Part shown: piece after piece, positions 1 to 7,176 of the stretch
Layout of the letters: each line of letters opens with the position of its first letter
How positions within the stretch are numbered: the stretch's first letter is position 1
DNA from: an uncultured Opitutia bacterium
GTDB taxonomy: Bacteria; Verrucomicrobiota; Verrucomicrobiia; Opitutales; UBA953
Assembly: GCA_937874455.1 (NCBI GenBank)
Contig: CALNBE010000138.1
Location: 1 to 18,981, forward strand
Length of the DNA stretch: 18,981 nt
Direction of reading: 5' to 3'
Position numbers and translations under genes: made by a program
The notes under the pieces: generated by a model
Database searches by the model: none
What the model saw: the letters and a program-made list of their open reading frames with translations, nothing else
Told to the model about the DNA's origin: nothing

Positions 1-394
1 ATTTCTCCCCAAGACTCTCATTCAACCTTTTACAGTTTCAGGGGAGCAGGTCAATGTGGCATCAGCCCCGTTGATGAGGAAGGGAAGATTTTGGATATTC
101 ATTCTCTTCGACATACTTTTTGCACGCTTTTGCAGAGTTCGGATGTCTCGCCACGCATAGCGATGCACCTAATGCGGCACAGTGATTTTGCTCTGACGAT
201 GGAAACTTACACCGACACAAGAGCGCTTCCATTGCACAGAGAACTCGAGAAGGTGAAAATTTCACCTATCCTTTCACCGAAAACAGGGAAAAACTGCCAA
301 AATGAGGCATTTTTGTCCAAAGATGGCAAAGCGGTAAAATCCTCGCCAAGCCCCTATTTAAGCGGAAACCCGCTATTTCTAGCGGGTTCCAAAG
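1..394. mobile_element. Probable right edge of an element integrated at tRNA-Asn
   Basis: An integrase gene fragment points toward, and ends inside, a tRNA gene. The DNA up to the tRNA 3' end is AT-rich compared with the following chromosome. In tRNA-targeted integration, the element side usually begins at the tRNA 3' end with the integrase gene next to it. The second copy of the attachment core would lie before base 1 and cannot be seen, so the element's size and nature (prophage, integrative plasmid or island) are unknown. Confidence 0.5.
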
Positions 395-432
395 TGGCTG
401 CCCAGGTAGGGATCGAACCTACGACCAATTGA
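1..432 (+). CDS. Tyrosine recombinase/integrase, C-terminal part (5' end outside window)
   Basis: The frame is open from the first base, so the N-terminal part lies before the window. The visible part has the C-terminal catalytic block of phage-type tyrosine recombinases: the HSLRHTF box (Arg and His of the R-H-R-H-Y set), then LMRHSDFALTMETYTDT, with the second His region and the likely nucleophile Tyr. These enzymes cut and rejoin DNA at short core sites. The sequence after HRELEKV (about 57 residues) is not part of the catalytic fold, and its last residues (VGIEPTTN) are simply the antisense of a tRNA-Asn gene, so the stop at 430-432 lies inside that tRNA. The base composition is clearly more AT-rich than the rest of the window. 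Together this suggests an element integrated at the tRNA-Asn 3' end. The family call is firm; whether the gene is intact cannot be seen. Confidence 0.85.
   Translation: MSPQDSHSTFYSFRGAGQCGISPVDEEGKILDIHSLRHTFCTLLQSSDVSPRIAMHLMRHSDFALTMETYTDTRALPLHRELEKVKISPILSPKTGKNCQNEAFLSKDGKAVKSSPSPYLSGNPLFLAGSKVAAQVGIEPTTN
367..388 (-). terminator. Hairpin after tRNA-Asn, possible terminator
   Basis: A perfect 9-bp stem (AACCCGCTA / TAGCGGGTT) closes a four-base loop that reads GAAA on the minus strand, a GNRA-type tetraloop. It begins 7 bases after the tRNA-Asn CCA end. The following T tract is weak (only GGGTTTCC), so the terminator role is uncertain. It also lies within the integrase reading frame. 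Confidence 0.4.
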
Positions 433-469
433 TTAACAGTCAACTGCTCTACCGCTGAGCTACTGGGCA
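395..469 (-). tRNA. tRNA-Asn (anticodon GTT), CCA encoded
   Basis: The minus strand folds as a full cloverleaf. The acceptor is TGCCCAG/CTGGGCA, the D-stem GCTC/GAGC, the anticodon stem GTTGA/TCAAT around the loop CTGTTAA (anticodon GTT), and the T-arm has loop TTCGATC. Discriminator G and CCA are genome-encoded. It is the apparent integration target of the recombinase gene that ends inside it. Confidence 0.95.
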
Positions 470-495
470 ATGGTGTTCCTAAAAAAGGAGCCGCG

Positions 496-524
496 AGTAA
501 GGAAATCAGATGCGGGGTTGTCAA
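496..524 (-). promoter_or_regulatory. Probable promoter of tRNA-Asn
   Basis: On the minus strand a perfect -35 TTGACA (524-519) is followed after 17 bp by CTTACT (501-496), a weak -10. Transcription would start near 489, about 20 bases before the mature tRNA 5' end at 469. This is good placement for a stable-RNA promoter. Confidence 0.5.
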
Positions 525-616
525 TGGGTTTCTTAAGAAAAAATGGAAAGTTTCCATGGCATCGAGGGAAAGAAAACTTGACGGTGAAAAGCGGGCCGGA
601 AAGCATCGGAGCTCTT

Positions 617-727
617 ATGGGAAAACAATACAATAAAGTCATCAAACGCCGTCGGGCGCATGCCTACGAATTGCGCGCAAAGGAAGCGGTGAAGCAGGCG
701 ATTGCAGCTGCGAAGAAGCGCAAGTGA
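617..727 (+). CDS. Small, very basic 36-residue protein
   Basis: The ORF starts MGKQYNKVIKRRR and ends AAAKKRK, with 13 Lys/Arg among 36 residues. The pattern is alpha-helical (alternating charged and Ala-rich stretches), as in short RNA- or ribosome-binding peptides. The start is ATG at 617, with GGAG at 608-611 as a plausible ribosome binding site. Its TGA overlaps the ATG of the next gene (TGATG), so the two are probably translated together. From memory, short basic proteins beginning MGKQYNK occur in Verrucomicrobiota, but this could not be checked. No function is assigned; nucleic-acid binding is only an inference from charge. Confidence 0.7.
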   Translation: MGKQYNKVIKRRRAHAYELRAKEAVKQAIAAAKKRK

Positions 728-1314
728 TGGGTCATGTCCGGACAGTGCTGAGTCGCCGTTGCTGGAAGGCATTTGCCTTGGCATCGGCGATTGTTTTTGG
801 CGGGAGGCTGCTCGCGGAGGAAGTCACGGTGCCGGGGGACGAGAGTTTCCCCTGGCAGCTGAGCTATGTTTATCCAGTTTGGCAGCAGGCAGAGGACTAC
901 AAGCGTATCAGCGAATATTTTACGGGAAAAGAGCCTGTGGGAAATGATGTGATCTTGCGCACGGACAGAGCCATTCGGGAAGGTTTGTATTTTCGGATTG
1001 GATTACCTTCGGGCAAAAATGCACCTGAGCACGCGCGAGTGCGGGTGGAGTATTTGCGAAGTGATGAGCCCCGAGTGAGGACGGAGGAATTTATTTTGCC
1101 GACGACTGCTTCGGGTGGGCCATTCTCGGAGGTGCGGTTGGGATTGACCGGAGCTGCTTGGCCAAAAGGGAAACTACGATTGGTGGCGTGGAGGGTGACA
1201 TTACGCGATGAGGCCGGCCGGCCACTGGCTCAGGCGCAAAGCTATTTGTGGGGGTTCCCGTCCGCAGAAAGAAACTTGCCGAAAGGCACCAAGAACGAAA
1301 AGGCAGCCCAATAA
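727..1314 (+). CDS. Secreted protein of unknown function
   Basis: The protein has 195 residues if started at the ATG at 727, which overlaps the preceding stop; a GTG one codon earlier is also possible. The N-terminus has an Arg-rich n-region, a hydrophobic stretch (FALASAIVFGG) and a likely signal-peptidase site near LLAEE, so export is expected. The remainder shows short alternating hydrophobic strands (for example ARVRVEYL and KLRLVAWRVTL), consistent with an all-beta, Ig-like fold. I recognise no family. The gene forms a two-gene unit with the 36-residue protein and is followed by the convergent tRNA-Arg gene only 7 bases after the stop. Confidence 0.8.
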   Translation: MGHVRTVLSRRCWKAFALASAIVFGGRLLAEEVTVPGDESFPWQLSYVYPVWQQAEDYKRISEYFTGKEPVGNDVILRTDRAIREGLYFRIGLPSGKNAPEHARVRVEYLRSDEPRVRTEEFILPTTASGGPFSEVRLGLTGAAWPKGKLRLVAWRVTLRDEAGRPLAQAQSYLWGFPSAERNLPKGTKNEKAAQ

Positions 1315-1321
1315 ATTGGAT

Positions 1322-1396
<75 letters not shown>

Positions 1397-1461
1397 CGTG
1401 CTGCACGCGAGAGCGGGCTCACTTCGAAGGGGAAGCTTTTTCGTGAAGCCACGGATGGTGT

Positions 1462-1505
1462 CCACAAAAAAACCTTCCAAGATGCCTCGGAAGGTTTTTT
1501 TGTGG
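1462..1505 (-). terminator. Strong bidirectional terminator after rplI
   Basis: A 17-bp perfect inverted repeat (left arm 1462-1478, right arm 1489-1505, loop 10) combines a CCTTCC/GGAAGG stem with seven A's on one side and seven T's on the other. It starts 15 bases after the rplI stop and ends the minus-strand rplY-to-rplI operon. It can also work in the plus direction. Confidence 0.9.
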
Positions 1506-1519
1506 GAAAGAAAACTCGC

Positions 1520-2029
1520 TTAGGCTGCGGGCTCTGGCTTGACCGGTTCGGGCTCCGAAGTGCCTTCAATCGGGTTTTCCGAAACGACTTCGAATTCGAA
1601 GTCGTGAGTGATGCTGCTGTGGAGCTTGATGTGGGCAAGATGCTTGCCCAGCCCCTTGACGGAGCCGTGAGGCAGGTGCAACTGCTTACGGTCCAGCTCG
1701 ACGCCGTTTTCGGCAAATTTGGCAAGCAGGTCGGCCACGGTGACCGCACCGAACATCTTTCCGCCTTCGCCGGTTTTGACGGCAAAGACAATGGAGACGC
1801 CTTGAATCTTGCCCAAGATACCCTGAGCATTTTCGAGCTCCTTGGCCTCGCGCAAGGCGCGGGCCTTTTGCAAGGCATCAATGTGCTTGCGATTGGCGCG
1901 ATTGACGGGCAGCGCGATGCCTTGCGGCAGGAGATAGTTGCGGGCGAAGCCAGCGCGGACCTTGACTTGGTCACCTTCGGCGCCGAGGTTTTCCACGGGC
2001 TTGAGAAGTAATACTTCGGAGAGAGCCAT
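1520..2029 (-). CDS. rplI: 50S ribosomal protein bL9
   Basis: The 169-residue protein has the bL9 N-terminal domain: LLLKPVENLGAEGDQVKVRAG at the start, then the conserved GFARNYLLPQGIA motif that contacts 23S rRNA. A long charged linker helix and a C-terminal domain follow. The tail (EPEPVKPEPAA) is a Pro/Glu-rich extension beyond the usual length of about 150 residues. It is the last gene of the operon. The 26 bases before the ATG contain only A and C on the coding strand, with no Shine-Dalgarno. The usual upstream partner rpsR is absent. Confidence 0.97.
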   Translation of the reverse strand: MALSEVLLLKPVENLGAEGDQVKVRAGFARNYLLPQGIALPVNRANRKHIDALQKARALREAKELENAQGILGKIQGVSIVFAVKTGEGGKMFGAVTVADLLAKFAENGVELDRKQLHLPHGSVKGLGKHLAHIKLHSSITHDFEFEVVSENPIEGTSEPEPVKPEPAA

Positions 2030-2081
2030 TGTGTTTGTGTGTGTTGTGTGTTTTTAAGTTTTTGTAATGAATGGGAAAGAA

Positions 2082-2543
2082 TCAAAAGGGGACATCCTCT
2101 TCGATTCCGTCGTTGGATGGCGCGGTAGGAGTCGAGCGCGGGCTGGAGTAGTTAGAGCGGCGGGGCGGACTATTGTCCTCATATCCGCCTCCGGAACCAT
2201 CTTCGCCGCCCCGATTACTAAGGAAAGTGAAGTTTTCCAGAAAAACACTCAGTTTGCTGCGCTTACCGCCGCCATTTTTATCATCCCACTGGTCGAGCTT
2301 GAGGCGTCCTTCGAGAAGAAGCCCCGATCCCTTGGTGCAATATTTGGCAATGTTTTCCGCCTGACGTCCGAAACTCTCAACATCCACATAGGTGACCTCT
2401 TCGCGCTGCTCCCCATCTTTGGTGGTGTAGCGACGGTTCACGGCGATGGAGAATTTCGTCACGGACGAGCCACTGGGAAGAGTGCGCAATTCTGGATCCC
2501 GGGTCAGATTGCCGGCCAGAATAACTTTGTTGAAAGAGGCCAT
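2082..2543 (-). CDS. ssb: Single-stranded DNA-binding protein
   Basis: The 153-residue protein starts MASFNKVILAGNLTRDPELR, the classic SSB N-terminus. An OB-fold (about residues 1-110, with VTYVDVESFGRQAENIAKY), a Gly/Ser/Pro-rich flexible linker, and the acidic tail GIEEDVPF, which recruits partner proteins, follow. It coats single-stranded DNA in replication, repair and recombination. The ATG at 2543 was chosen over longer in-frame extensions because it matches the family N-terminus. It lies 16 nt after rpsF, as in most bacteria. No Shine-Dalgarno is visible; the sequence before ATG is pyrimidine-rich. Confidence 0.97.
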   Translation of the reverse strand: MASFNKVILAGNLTRDPELRTLPSGSSVTKFSIAVNRRYTTKDGEQREEVTYVDVESFGRQAENIAKYCTKGSGLLLEGRLKLDQWDDKNGGGKRSKLSVFLENFTFLSNRGGEDGSGGGYEDNSPPRRSNYSSPRSTPTAPSNDGIEEDVPF

Positions 2544-2559
2544 AGTGGGGGACGGAGAA

Positions 2560-2862
2560 TTAAGCGGTTTGGATAAAGATGCGCTTGATGGTACGGTCCA
2601 GCCGGAGCTTTTCGCGGAAGGCGATTGGCGCAGTGGACGGTCCGTCGAAATGAATCTGCAAATAGATTCCATTTGGATTCTTACGATCGGTAACTCGGAC
2701 AAAATCCTTTTGTCCGAGCGACTTATCCGAAGTGGCAGCGGCATCGACAGCTGCAAGGGTACCCTTGAGTTTCTCGATGATTTGCTCCACGGATTCATCG
2801 TGGCCGCGCATATCAAGAATGATGGTGGCGCGGTAATGTTTGGTGCTTTGAGAGGCTGTCAT
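2560..2862 (-). CDS. rpsF: 30S ribosomal protein bS6
   Basis: The 100-residue protein has the compact bS6 fold: KHYRATIILDMRGHDESVEQIIEKL at the N-terminus and the signature YLQIHFDG, then LDRTIKRIFIQ at the end. bS6 normally binds bS18 on the 30S platform. Its ATG overlaps the pth TGA (ATGA), implying translational coupling with pth. It is followed closely by ssb. Confidence 0.96.
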   Translation of the reverse strand: MTASQSTKHYRATIILDMRGHDESVEQIIEKLKGTLAAVDAAATSDKSLGQKDFVRVTDRKNPNGIYLQIHFDGPSTAPIAFREKLRLDRTIKRIFIQTA

Positions 2863-3440
2863 GTGGACGTTTTTTTGTTGATAAAGTTTTGTGCGATGGC
2901 GAGACCCTGGGAAAGCCAGAGATTTACGCCTTGGATGTAAAAAGGAAGTTTTTCAAGAAACAGCTCCTGTTCTGTTGAGGTGAGTTTGCCGAGAACATGA
3001 TCTGCCAAATCCTGCCCAGGAATTTGCTTAGGCCCAATGCCGATACGCAAGCGATGGAAGGTGTTCGGCAGATACTGCAGAATGCTGGTGATTCCGTTGT
3101 GTCCGCCATCACTTCCACCTACGGAGAGTTTCGCCGTTCCGGGAGCGAGAGTGATGTCGTCGTATATGACAAGCAGTGCCTCCGGCGGAATTTTGTAAAA
3201 CTGGCAAATGGGCTGGAGCGCCTGTCCGCTATTGTTCATAAACGTGAGCGGCTGGACGAACCAGACAGGCCGATTTTGCAAGGTGGCCTTGGAGAGGGCG
3301 GCGTGGAAGCGTGAATCACTTTGCAGTGAGACTTGCGCCTGCCTCGCGAGCGCCCCGACTAGGTTAAACCCCATGTTGTGGCGGGTGCCCGCATACATCG
3401 GGCCCGGATTTCCCAGACCAGCGACGACTGCAGGCTTCAT
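2859..3440 (-). CDS. pth: Peptidyl-tRNA hydrolase
   Basis: The 193-residue protein hydrolyses the ester bond of peptidyl-tRNA to recycle tRNA from stalled translation. Key residues are visible: GLGNPGP (Asn11), RHNMGF (catalytic His21), FMNNSG (Asn69), the YDD motif (Asp94) and GGHNG (Asn115). The ATG at 3440 gives the family N-terminus MKPAVVAGLGNPG. A longer in-frame extension to 3482 is not conserved in character and is left out. The 4-base overlap with rpsF and the 59-nt gap after rplY place it in the middle of the operon. Confidence 0.97.
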   Translation of the reverse strand: MKPAVVAGLGNPGPMYAGTRHNMGFNLVGALARQAQVSLQSDSRFHAALSKATLQNRPVWFVQPLTFMNNSGQALQPICQFYKIPPEALLVIYDDITLAPGTAKLSVGGSDGGHNGITSILQYLPNTFHRLRIGIGPKQIPGQDLADHVLGKLTSTEQELFLEKLPFYIQGVNLWLSQGLAIAQNFINKKTST

Positions 3441-3499
3441 GTCGAAAAACTCAAAGAACAGAGAAGGAAGTGGCGCTTCCAAAAAGGCCCGAGAAGGAG

Positions 3500-4147
3500 T
3501 TACTTCTGGGCCGCCGGAGCCGGAGTAGAGGTGGACGGAGCCGGAGTAGCAGCTGCTGCAGCGGGAGTTTCCTCAACAGGAGTTTCCTCTTCCGGTGCAG
3601 CACAAAGCGCCAAAACGCGGTTTTCGTCGCCGGGATAAGTCACCCCCTCGGCCTTCGGCAGCTTACCAACGTGAATGCTTTCGTTGATCTGCAGCTCCGA
3701 GACATCGACTGCGATGAATTCGGGAAGATCCTTGGGCAGACAGCGCACATCGATGTCGTGCAGGATAATGTCCAGCACGCCGTTCCCAACTTTAACGCCG
3801 ACTGGCTCTCCAGAGTAGTGGATCGGCACGCTGACCGTCATTTCCACATTCGGATCAACCGCAAGCAGGTCGATATGGATAATCGCGGTGCTCAGCGGAT
3901 CGCGTTGAAAATCCTTGATAATGGAGAGTTCCTTGCCGCCATCCTCCAAGGCCAGCTCCACCAATGAGGCGGAGTCGCCCTTGCTACGCATCAGTGTGCG
4001 GAAGGCAATAGCGTCAACACTGACAGTTTTGGAGCCGGATTTTCCGTAAATAATGGCGGGGATCTGGCCGGATTTACGGAGTCGCCGAGCGGGACCACGT
4101 CCGATTCCGTCACGATTTTTGACAGCGAGTTTGAGTTGTTTTTTCAT
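3500..4147 (-). CDS. rplY: 50S ribosomal protein bL25, long CTC/TL5 form
   Basis: The 215-residue protein has an N-terminal L25 5S-rRNA-binding domain (NRDGIGRGPARRLRKSGQIPAIIYG, about residues 11-35) and a second beta domain (VPIHYSGEPVGVK, LPEFIAVDVS) as in the CTC/TL5 form. It ends in a low-complexity Pro/Ala/Glu/Thr tail (about 30 residues). ATG 4147 gives MKKQLKLAVKNR. The upstream in-frame extension to 4306 runs through the divergent tRNA-Leu promoter region and looks non-coding. It is the first gene of the rplY-pth-rpsF-ssb-rplI unit. No clear Shine-Dalgarno precedes it. Confidence 0.95.
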   Translation of the reverse strand: MKKQLKLAVKNRDGIGRGPARRLRKSGQIPAIIYGKSGSKTVSVDAIAFRTLMRSKGDSASLVELALEDGGKELSIIKDFQRDPLSTAIIHIDLLAVDPNVEMTVSVPIHYSGEPVGVKVGNGVLDIILHDIDVRCLPKDLPEFIAVDVSELQINESIHVGKLPKAEGVTYPGDENRVLALCAAPEEETPVEETPAAAAATPAPSTSTPAPAAQK

Positions 4148-4272
4148 GTTATTGTATTCTGGGTGAGTCACGGTCCCGAGATTCAGCTCCCAGCCGCGCC
4201 CCAACCAAGAAATTTGGGAAAGGGGACGAACGCTAAAAATGGAAAAACAAAAAGCAATCCCCATTTTCGGGC

Positions 4273-4300
4273 TTGCCAGACGAAAGACAAAGTCTAGCTT
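4273..4300 (+). promoter_or_regulatory. Possible promoter of tRNA-Leu
   Basis: TTGCCA (4273-4278) is followed after 16 bp by TAGCTT (4295-4300). The predicted start is near 4307, about 9 bases before the mature tRNA. Both hexamers are imperfect, so this is a placement-based suggestion. Confidence 0.35.
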
Positions 4301-4315
4301 GAGCAACTTCCTTTT

Positions 4316-4400
4316 GCCCGGATGGCGGAATTGGCAGACGCGCCTGACTCAAAATCAGGTTCCGAGAGGAGTGTCGGTTCGACCCCGACTCCGGGTACCA
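4316..4400 (+). tRNA. tRNA-Leu (anticodon CAA), CCA encoded
   Basis: The 85-nt class II tRNA has acceptor GCCCGGA/TCCGGGT, anticodon stem CCTGA/TCAGG with loop CTCAAAA (anticodon CAA), a long variable arm (GTTCCGAGAGGAGT) and a T-arm with TTCGACC. Discriminator A and CCA are encoded. It is divergent from rplY. No strong terminator is visible in the next 137 bases, which otherwise hold only the 12-bp palindrome TTATCCGGATAA (4411-4422). Confidence 0.95.
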
Positions 4401-4537
4401 TTTGACAAGATTATCCGGATAAAGAATTTCAACGATTATGCGCAAAATTCGCTGATTTGTTTTTGGTGAATTCCACCACCCCGGCCACTCTCTTTTGTAT
4501 CTCTTTCCGGAACCACGCGACATTCTCGCAAAAACTT

Positions 4538-5857
4538 CTACCTGCTGCCCTGCGAAACCACCATCCGTAGCGGCCAGGGTTCCGCAGCAAAGCGGATCCA
4601 GCCCACGGGCCATTTTTCTCCGGGCAGCAGCATCTCCAAATTTCCTTCGCGGCGCAAGCGTACCCAGTTCTCGCCGCGCTCCACCACGCGATAACCGCCC
4701 ACCGCGTCTAGCGCGACGACCTTCGCGCCCTGCCACTCCCAGACAATTTCCTCCGGCAGCGGCTCCGCCAACTCCCCGGTGTTTTCAATTTGTCCGTCGA
4801 ACAGCAGCACCTGCGTCGTCGCAAAATTCCCCCGCCACTCCGCCTTGGGAATTTTTCCCGACCGCACTTTTTCCCATGCGTTTTTGCTCCAATTAAAACG
4901 ATCGCCGTCCACCGGCAGCCGGTACCAAACAACTCCCGTCAACAAAGTCGGCCTTTCCCCGCGCCACTCGCGCAGCAACACTGCCATTTCCTCCGCGTCC
5001 GCCGCCAGCAGTCGCCAAATGCGTGCGCCGTGCAAATGCTCCGGCAGCGCTTCCGCCGCCACGCCCCGATAATTTCCCGCCGCGTCAAATCCAACCCGGT
5101 AGGCGTAGGTCGGCAAGGCCACTCGAAACGGTTTCCCTTGCCGCGCCGCCTGCACCACCCAACGCCGCGTTTTCTTCGGATCACACAAGGGCGCGATTTC
5201 CTCCGGCGATTGCGGCGGAACCACCGAATGCACCTGCAGCACATAGCCGTCCGCCACAGCAATCAACTGACGAAATCCCGCCGCATCCAGCCAGCTCGGC
5301 AGCGCGGTAAGAGTCACGGGAATTTCTCCCGCCACCGCCTTCACCTGCCGCACCCACTCCGCGTAATCCGCCAGGCACCGGGTCGGGCAGTCAAAATCCA
5401 GTTGCAGCTCCGCCACGCGCAAACCGGCCTCCCGCGCCTGCCGCAAAATTTCCTCCGCCGCCCGGCGCACCGCAGCACTCATCGGATTTTTCTCCGCGAA
5501 CGGCCCGCCGTGCGCCCCAATACGAATCACCAACCCCACCACCTTTTTGCTCCGCGCCAGTTGCGCGTAATCCGGACGCACCGGCCGCAGCCTGGGCGCT
5601 CCCCCGCCGGGCATGATTTCCGCCGCCACCACCAGCAGTTCCGCCAGCCCAGCGTCGTCATCCGCCGCCGCCACCGCCGAGCGCACCGCTTCATTCCAGT
5701 GGTATTGCCAAACATAAGCATCCTCTCGCAACAACTCCCGCGTCAACGGCACCGCCCGCCAGCACCGCCAACCGAAAATCCCTCCGGCCAACAGCGCGGC
5801 CAGCAGGAAAAGCCCAAGTCCCTTCCGCCAAAATTTCCTCCGCGTTGACCGTTTCAT
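4538..5857 (-). CDS. DUF3142 family protein, membrane-anchored
   Basis: The 439-residue protein starts with a basic stretch and one hydrophobic segment (about residues 13-30, LGLFLLAALLAGGIFGW), a signal anchor or uncleaved signal. The following pattern fits DUF3142: DAYVWQYHW, ELQLDFDCPTRCLADYAEWV, TLTALPSWLD, YVLQVHSV, FRVALPTYAYRVG and GVVWYRLPVDGDRFNW, probably a TIM-barrel-like fold related to glycosidases. A small beta-rich tail follows from about residue 345. The biochemical role is unknown. It is the last gene of the efflux operon, 56 nt after the permease on the same strand, so co-expression is likely. AAAGG lies 8 nt before its ATG. An 11-codon ORF (5889-5854) has a TGA that overlaps this ATG. 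Confidence 0.85.
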   Translation of the reverse strand: MKRSTRRKFWRKGLGLFLLAALLAGGIFGWRCWRAVPLTRELLREDAYVWQYHWNEAVRSAVAAADDDAGLAELLVVAAEIMPGGGAPRLRPVRPDYAQLARSKKVVGLVIRIGAHGGPFAEKNPMSAAVRRAAEEILRQAREAGLRVAELQLDFDCPTRCLADYAEWVRQVKAVAGEIPVTLTALPSWLDAAGFRQLIAVADGYVLQVHSVVPPQSPEEIAPLCDPKKTRRWVVQAARQGKPFRVALPTYAYRVGFDAAGNYRGVAAEALPEHLHGARIWRLLAADAEEMAVLLREWRGERPTLLTGVVWYRLPVDGDRFNWSKNAWEKVRSGKIPKAEWRGNFATTQVLLFDGQIENTGELAEPLPEEIVWEWQGAKVVALDAVGGYRVVERGENWVRLRREGNLEMLLPGEKWPVGWIRFAAEPWPLRMVVSQGSR

Positions 5858-5913
5858 CGTCGCATCCTTTCGCCGCAGCTTGCGCGCATTTCCTCCGCCA
5901 CGCCAGCGCGATC

Positions 5914-7176
5914 CTACTCGTAGCGCAGTGCCTCAATCGGATCCAGTTTCGCCGCGCGGATCGCCGGATAAATCCCCGCCAGCAAGCCCACGCCCATGCT
6001 AAACAACAAGCCTGCCAGCATAATCACCGGCTTCACCGTCGCCGTGGTCGCATCGGGAATCGAGGCGGCCAAGATGGAATTCATCGCCAAAATGATCCCG
6101 AAGGAAACGCCCAGTCCGAGCACGCCGCCAAGAAAACTGATCACTCCGGCCTCCGCGAGAAACTGGAAAAAGATGTCCGAGCCGCGCGCGCCGATCGCCT
6201 TGCGCACCCCGATCTCCCGGATGCGTTCGTTGATCGACGCCAGCATCACGTTCATGATTCCGATCGCGCCGACAAAGAGCGAAATCCCCGCCACCCCGCC
6301 AAGCGAATAGGTAAACGAGGCCTCCGTCTTTTGAAAATCCGCCAGCATCGCCTCGTTCGTTTCGAGCCGAAAATCCTGCAACCCGTCGTGCGTCTGCAAC
6401 AGGATGTTTTCGATCTGCGGCACCGCGTGCAAAATATCCTCGGCCCGCCCAACGCTCACGTTGAGCGCCGACAAAACTTCATTGCCGGTGAACCGGCTGA
6501 TTGCCGTGTCGAGGGGAATGTAAACGCCATTGTTCATCCAGCGGCTGATGCCGCCGCGCCCGGAGCTGCCCCGTCCCGGCGGTCCACCAGGATCCACCGG
6601 TGCCAGCACGCCGACGATCGTGAAGGTCGTGCCGCGGATTTTTAACTTTTTCCCCACCGGCTCCTCGTTGCCGGGGAAAAGCACTTCCGCAGTGTACGCC
6701 CCCAGCACCGCCACGCAGGTTTTTTGCAGCAAATCCAAATCCGCAATAAAACGCCCCCGCGCCAGCTCCCGTTTGTTCACCGGCACCCAGTCCGGCCCCA
6801 CGCCCGTCACCACCGTGTTTACCTGCCGTCCCGGTAAGGTGATCTGCTCCCATCCCGCCCGAATTTCCGGGGAAATGTACCGCACCAGCGGTGCGCCCAC
6901 CCGGATCGCCTTCATGTCGCGCACCGTGATGCCCACCGACAGTCCCGCGAGATGCTCCTGCTCCTTCGGCAGGTCGTCCTTGCTGATCTGGATCTTTTCG
7001 ATGCCGCCTCGCAATTCGACAAACTTGCGGAAACCGCCCATCATCGACTGCACCACCGTGACCATCGCAATCAACGCCGCCACGCCAAGGATGATGCCCG
7101 ACATCGACAGCAAGGAGCGCACCTTGTTCGCCCACAGTTCGCGCAGTCCGTTGTTGATCGCCGCAAAGAAATTCAT
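5914..7176 (-). CDS. MacB-type ABC transporter permease
   Basis: The 420-residue protein has MacB-family architecture. There is one N-terminal transmembrane helix (about 20-42, SLLSMSGIILGVAALIAMV), a large periplasmic domain (about 50-285) and three C-terminal helices (about 295-415) with the FtsX-type motif INERIREIGVRKAIGAR. It ends in the typical IYPAIRAAKLDPIEALRYE. The periplasmic domain carries an extra Gly/Pro/Arg-rich loop (PGGPPGRGSSGRGG). It transmits ATP-driven conformational change to the adaptor rather than carrying substrate through the membrane itself. Its ATG overlaps the ATPase stop by 4 bases, and an AGGAGG lies 10 nt upstream. The substrate cannot be told. Confidence 0.93.
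   Translation of the reverse strand: MNFFAAINNGLRELWANKVRSLLSMSGIILGVAALIAMVTVVQSMMGGFRKFVELRGGIEKIQISKDDLPKEQEHLAGLSVGITVRDMKAIRVGAPLVRYISPEIRAGWEQITLPGRQVNTVVTGVGPDWVPVNKRELARGRFIADLDLLQKTCVAVLGAYTAEVLFPGNEEPVGKKLKIRGTTFTIVGVLAPVDPGGPPGRGSSGRGGISRWMNNGVYIPLDTAISRFTGNEVLSALNVSVGRAEDILHAVPQIENILLQTHDGLQDFRLETNEAMLADFQKTEASFTYSLGGVAGISLFVGAIGIMNVMLASINERIREIGVRKAIGARGSDIFFQFLAEAGVISFLGGVLGLGVSFGIILAMNSILAASIPDATTATVKPVIMLAGLLFSMGVGLLAGIYPAIRAAKLDPIEALRYE

Noticed and set aside
543..557. Perfect inverted repeat ATGGAAA-G-TTTCCAT ahead of the 36-residue gene
   Set aside because: It is short and isolated, with no second copy or clear promoter overlap, so no operator call was made.
4790..5848. 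352-codon plus-strand frame rich in His and Arg, opposite DUF3142
   Set aside because: It is a compositional shadow; the DUF3142 motifs are on the other strand.
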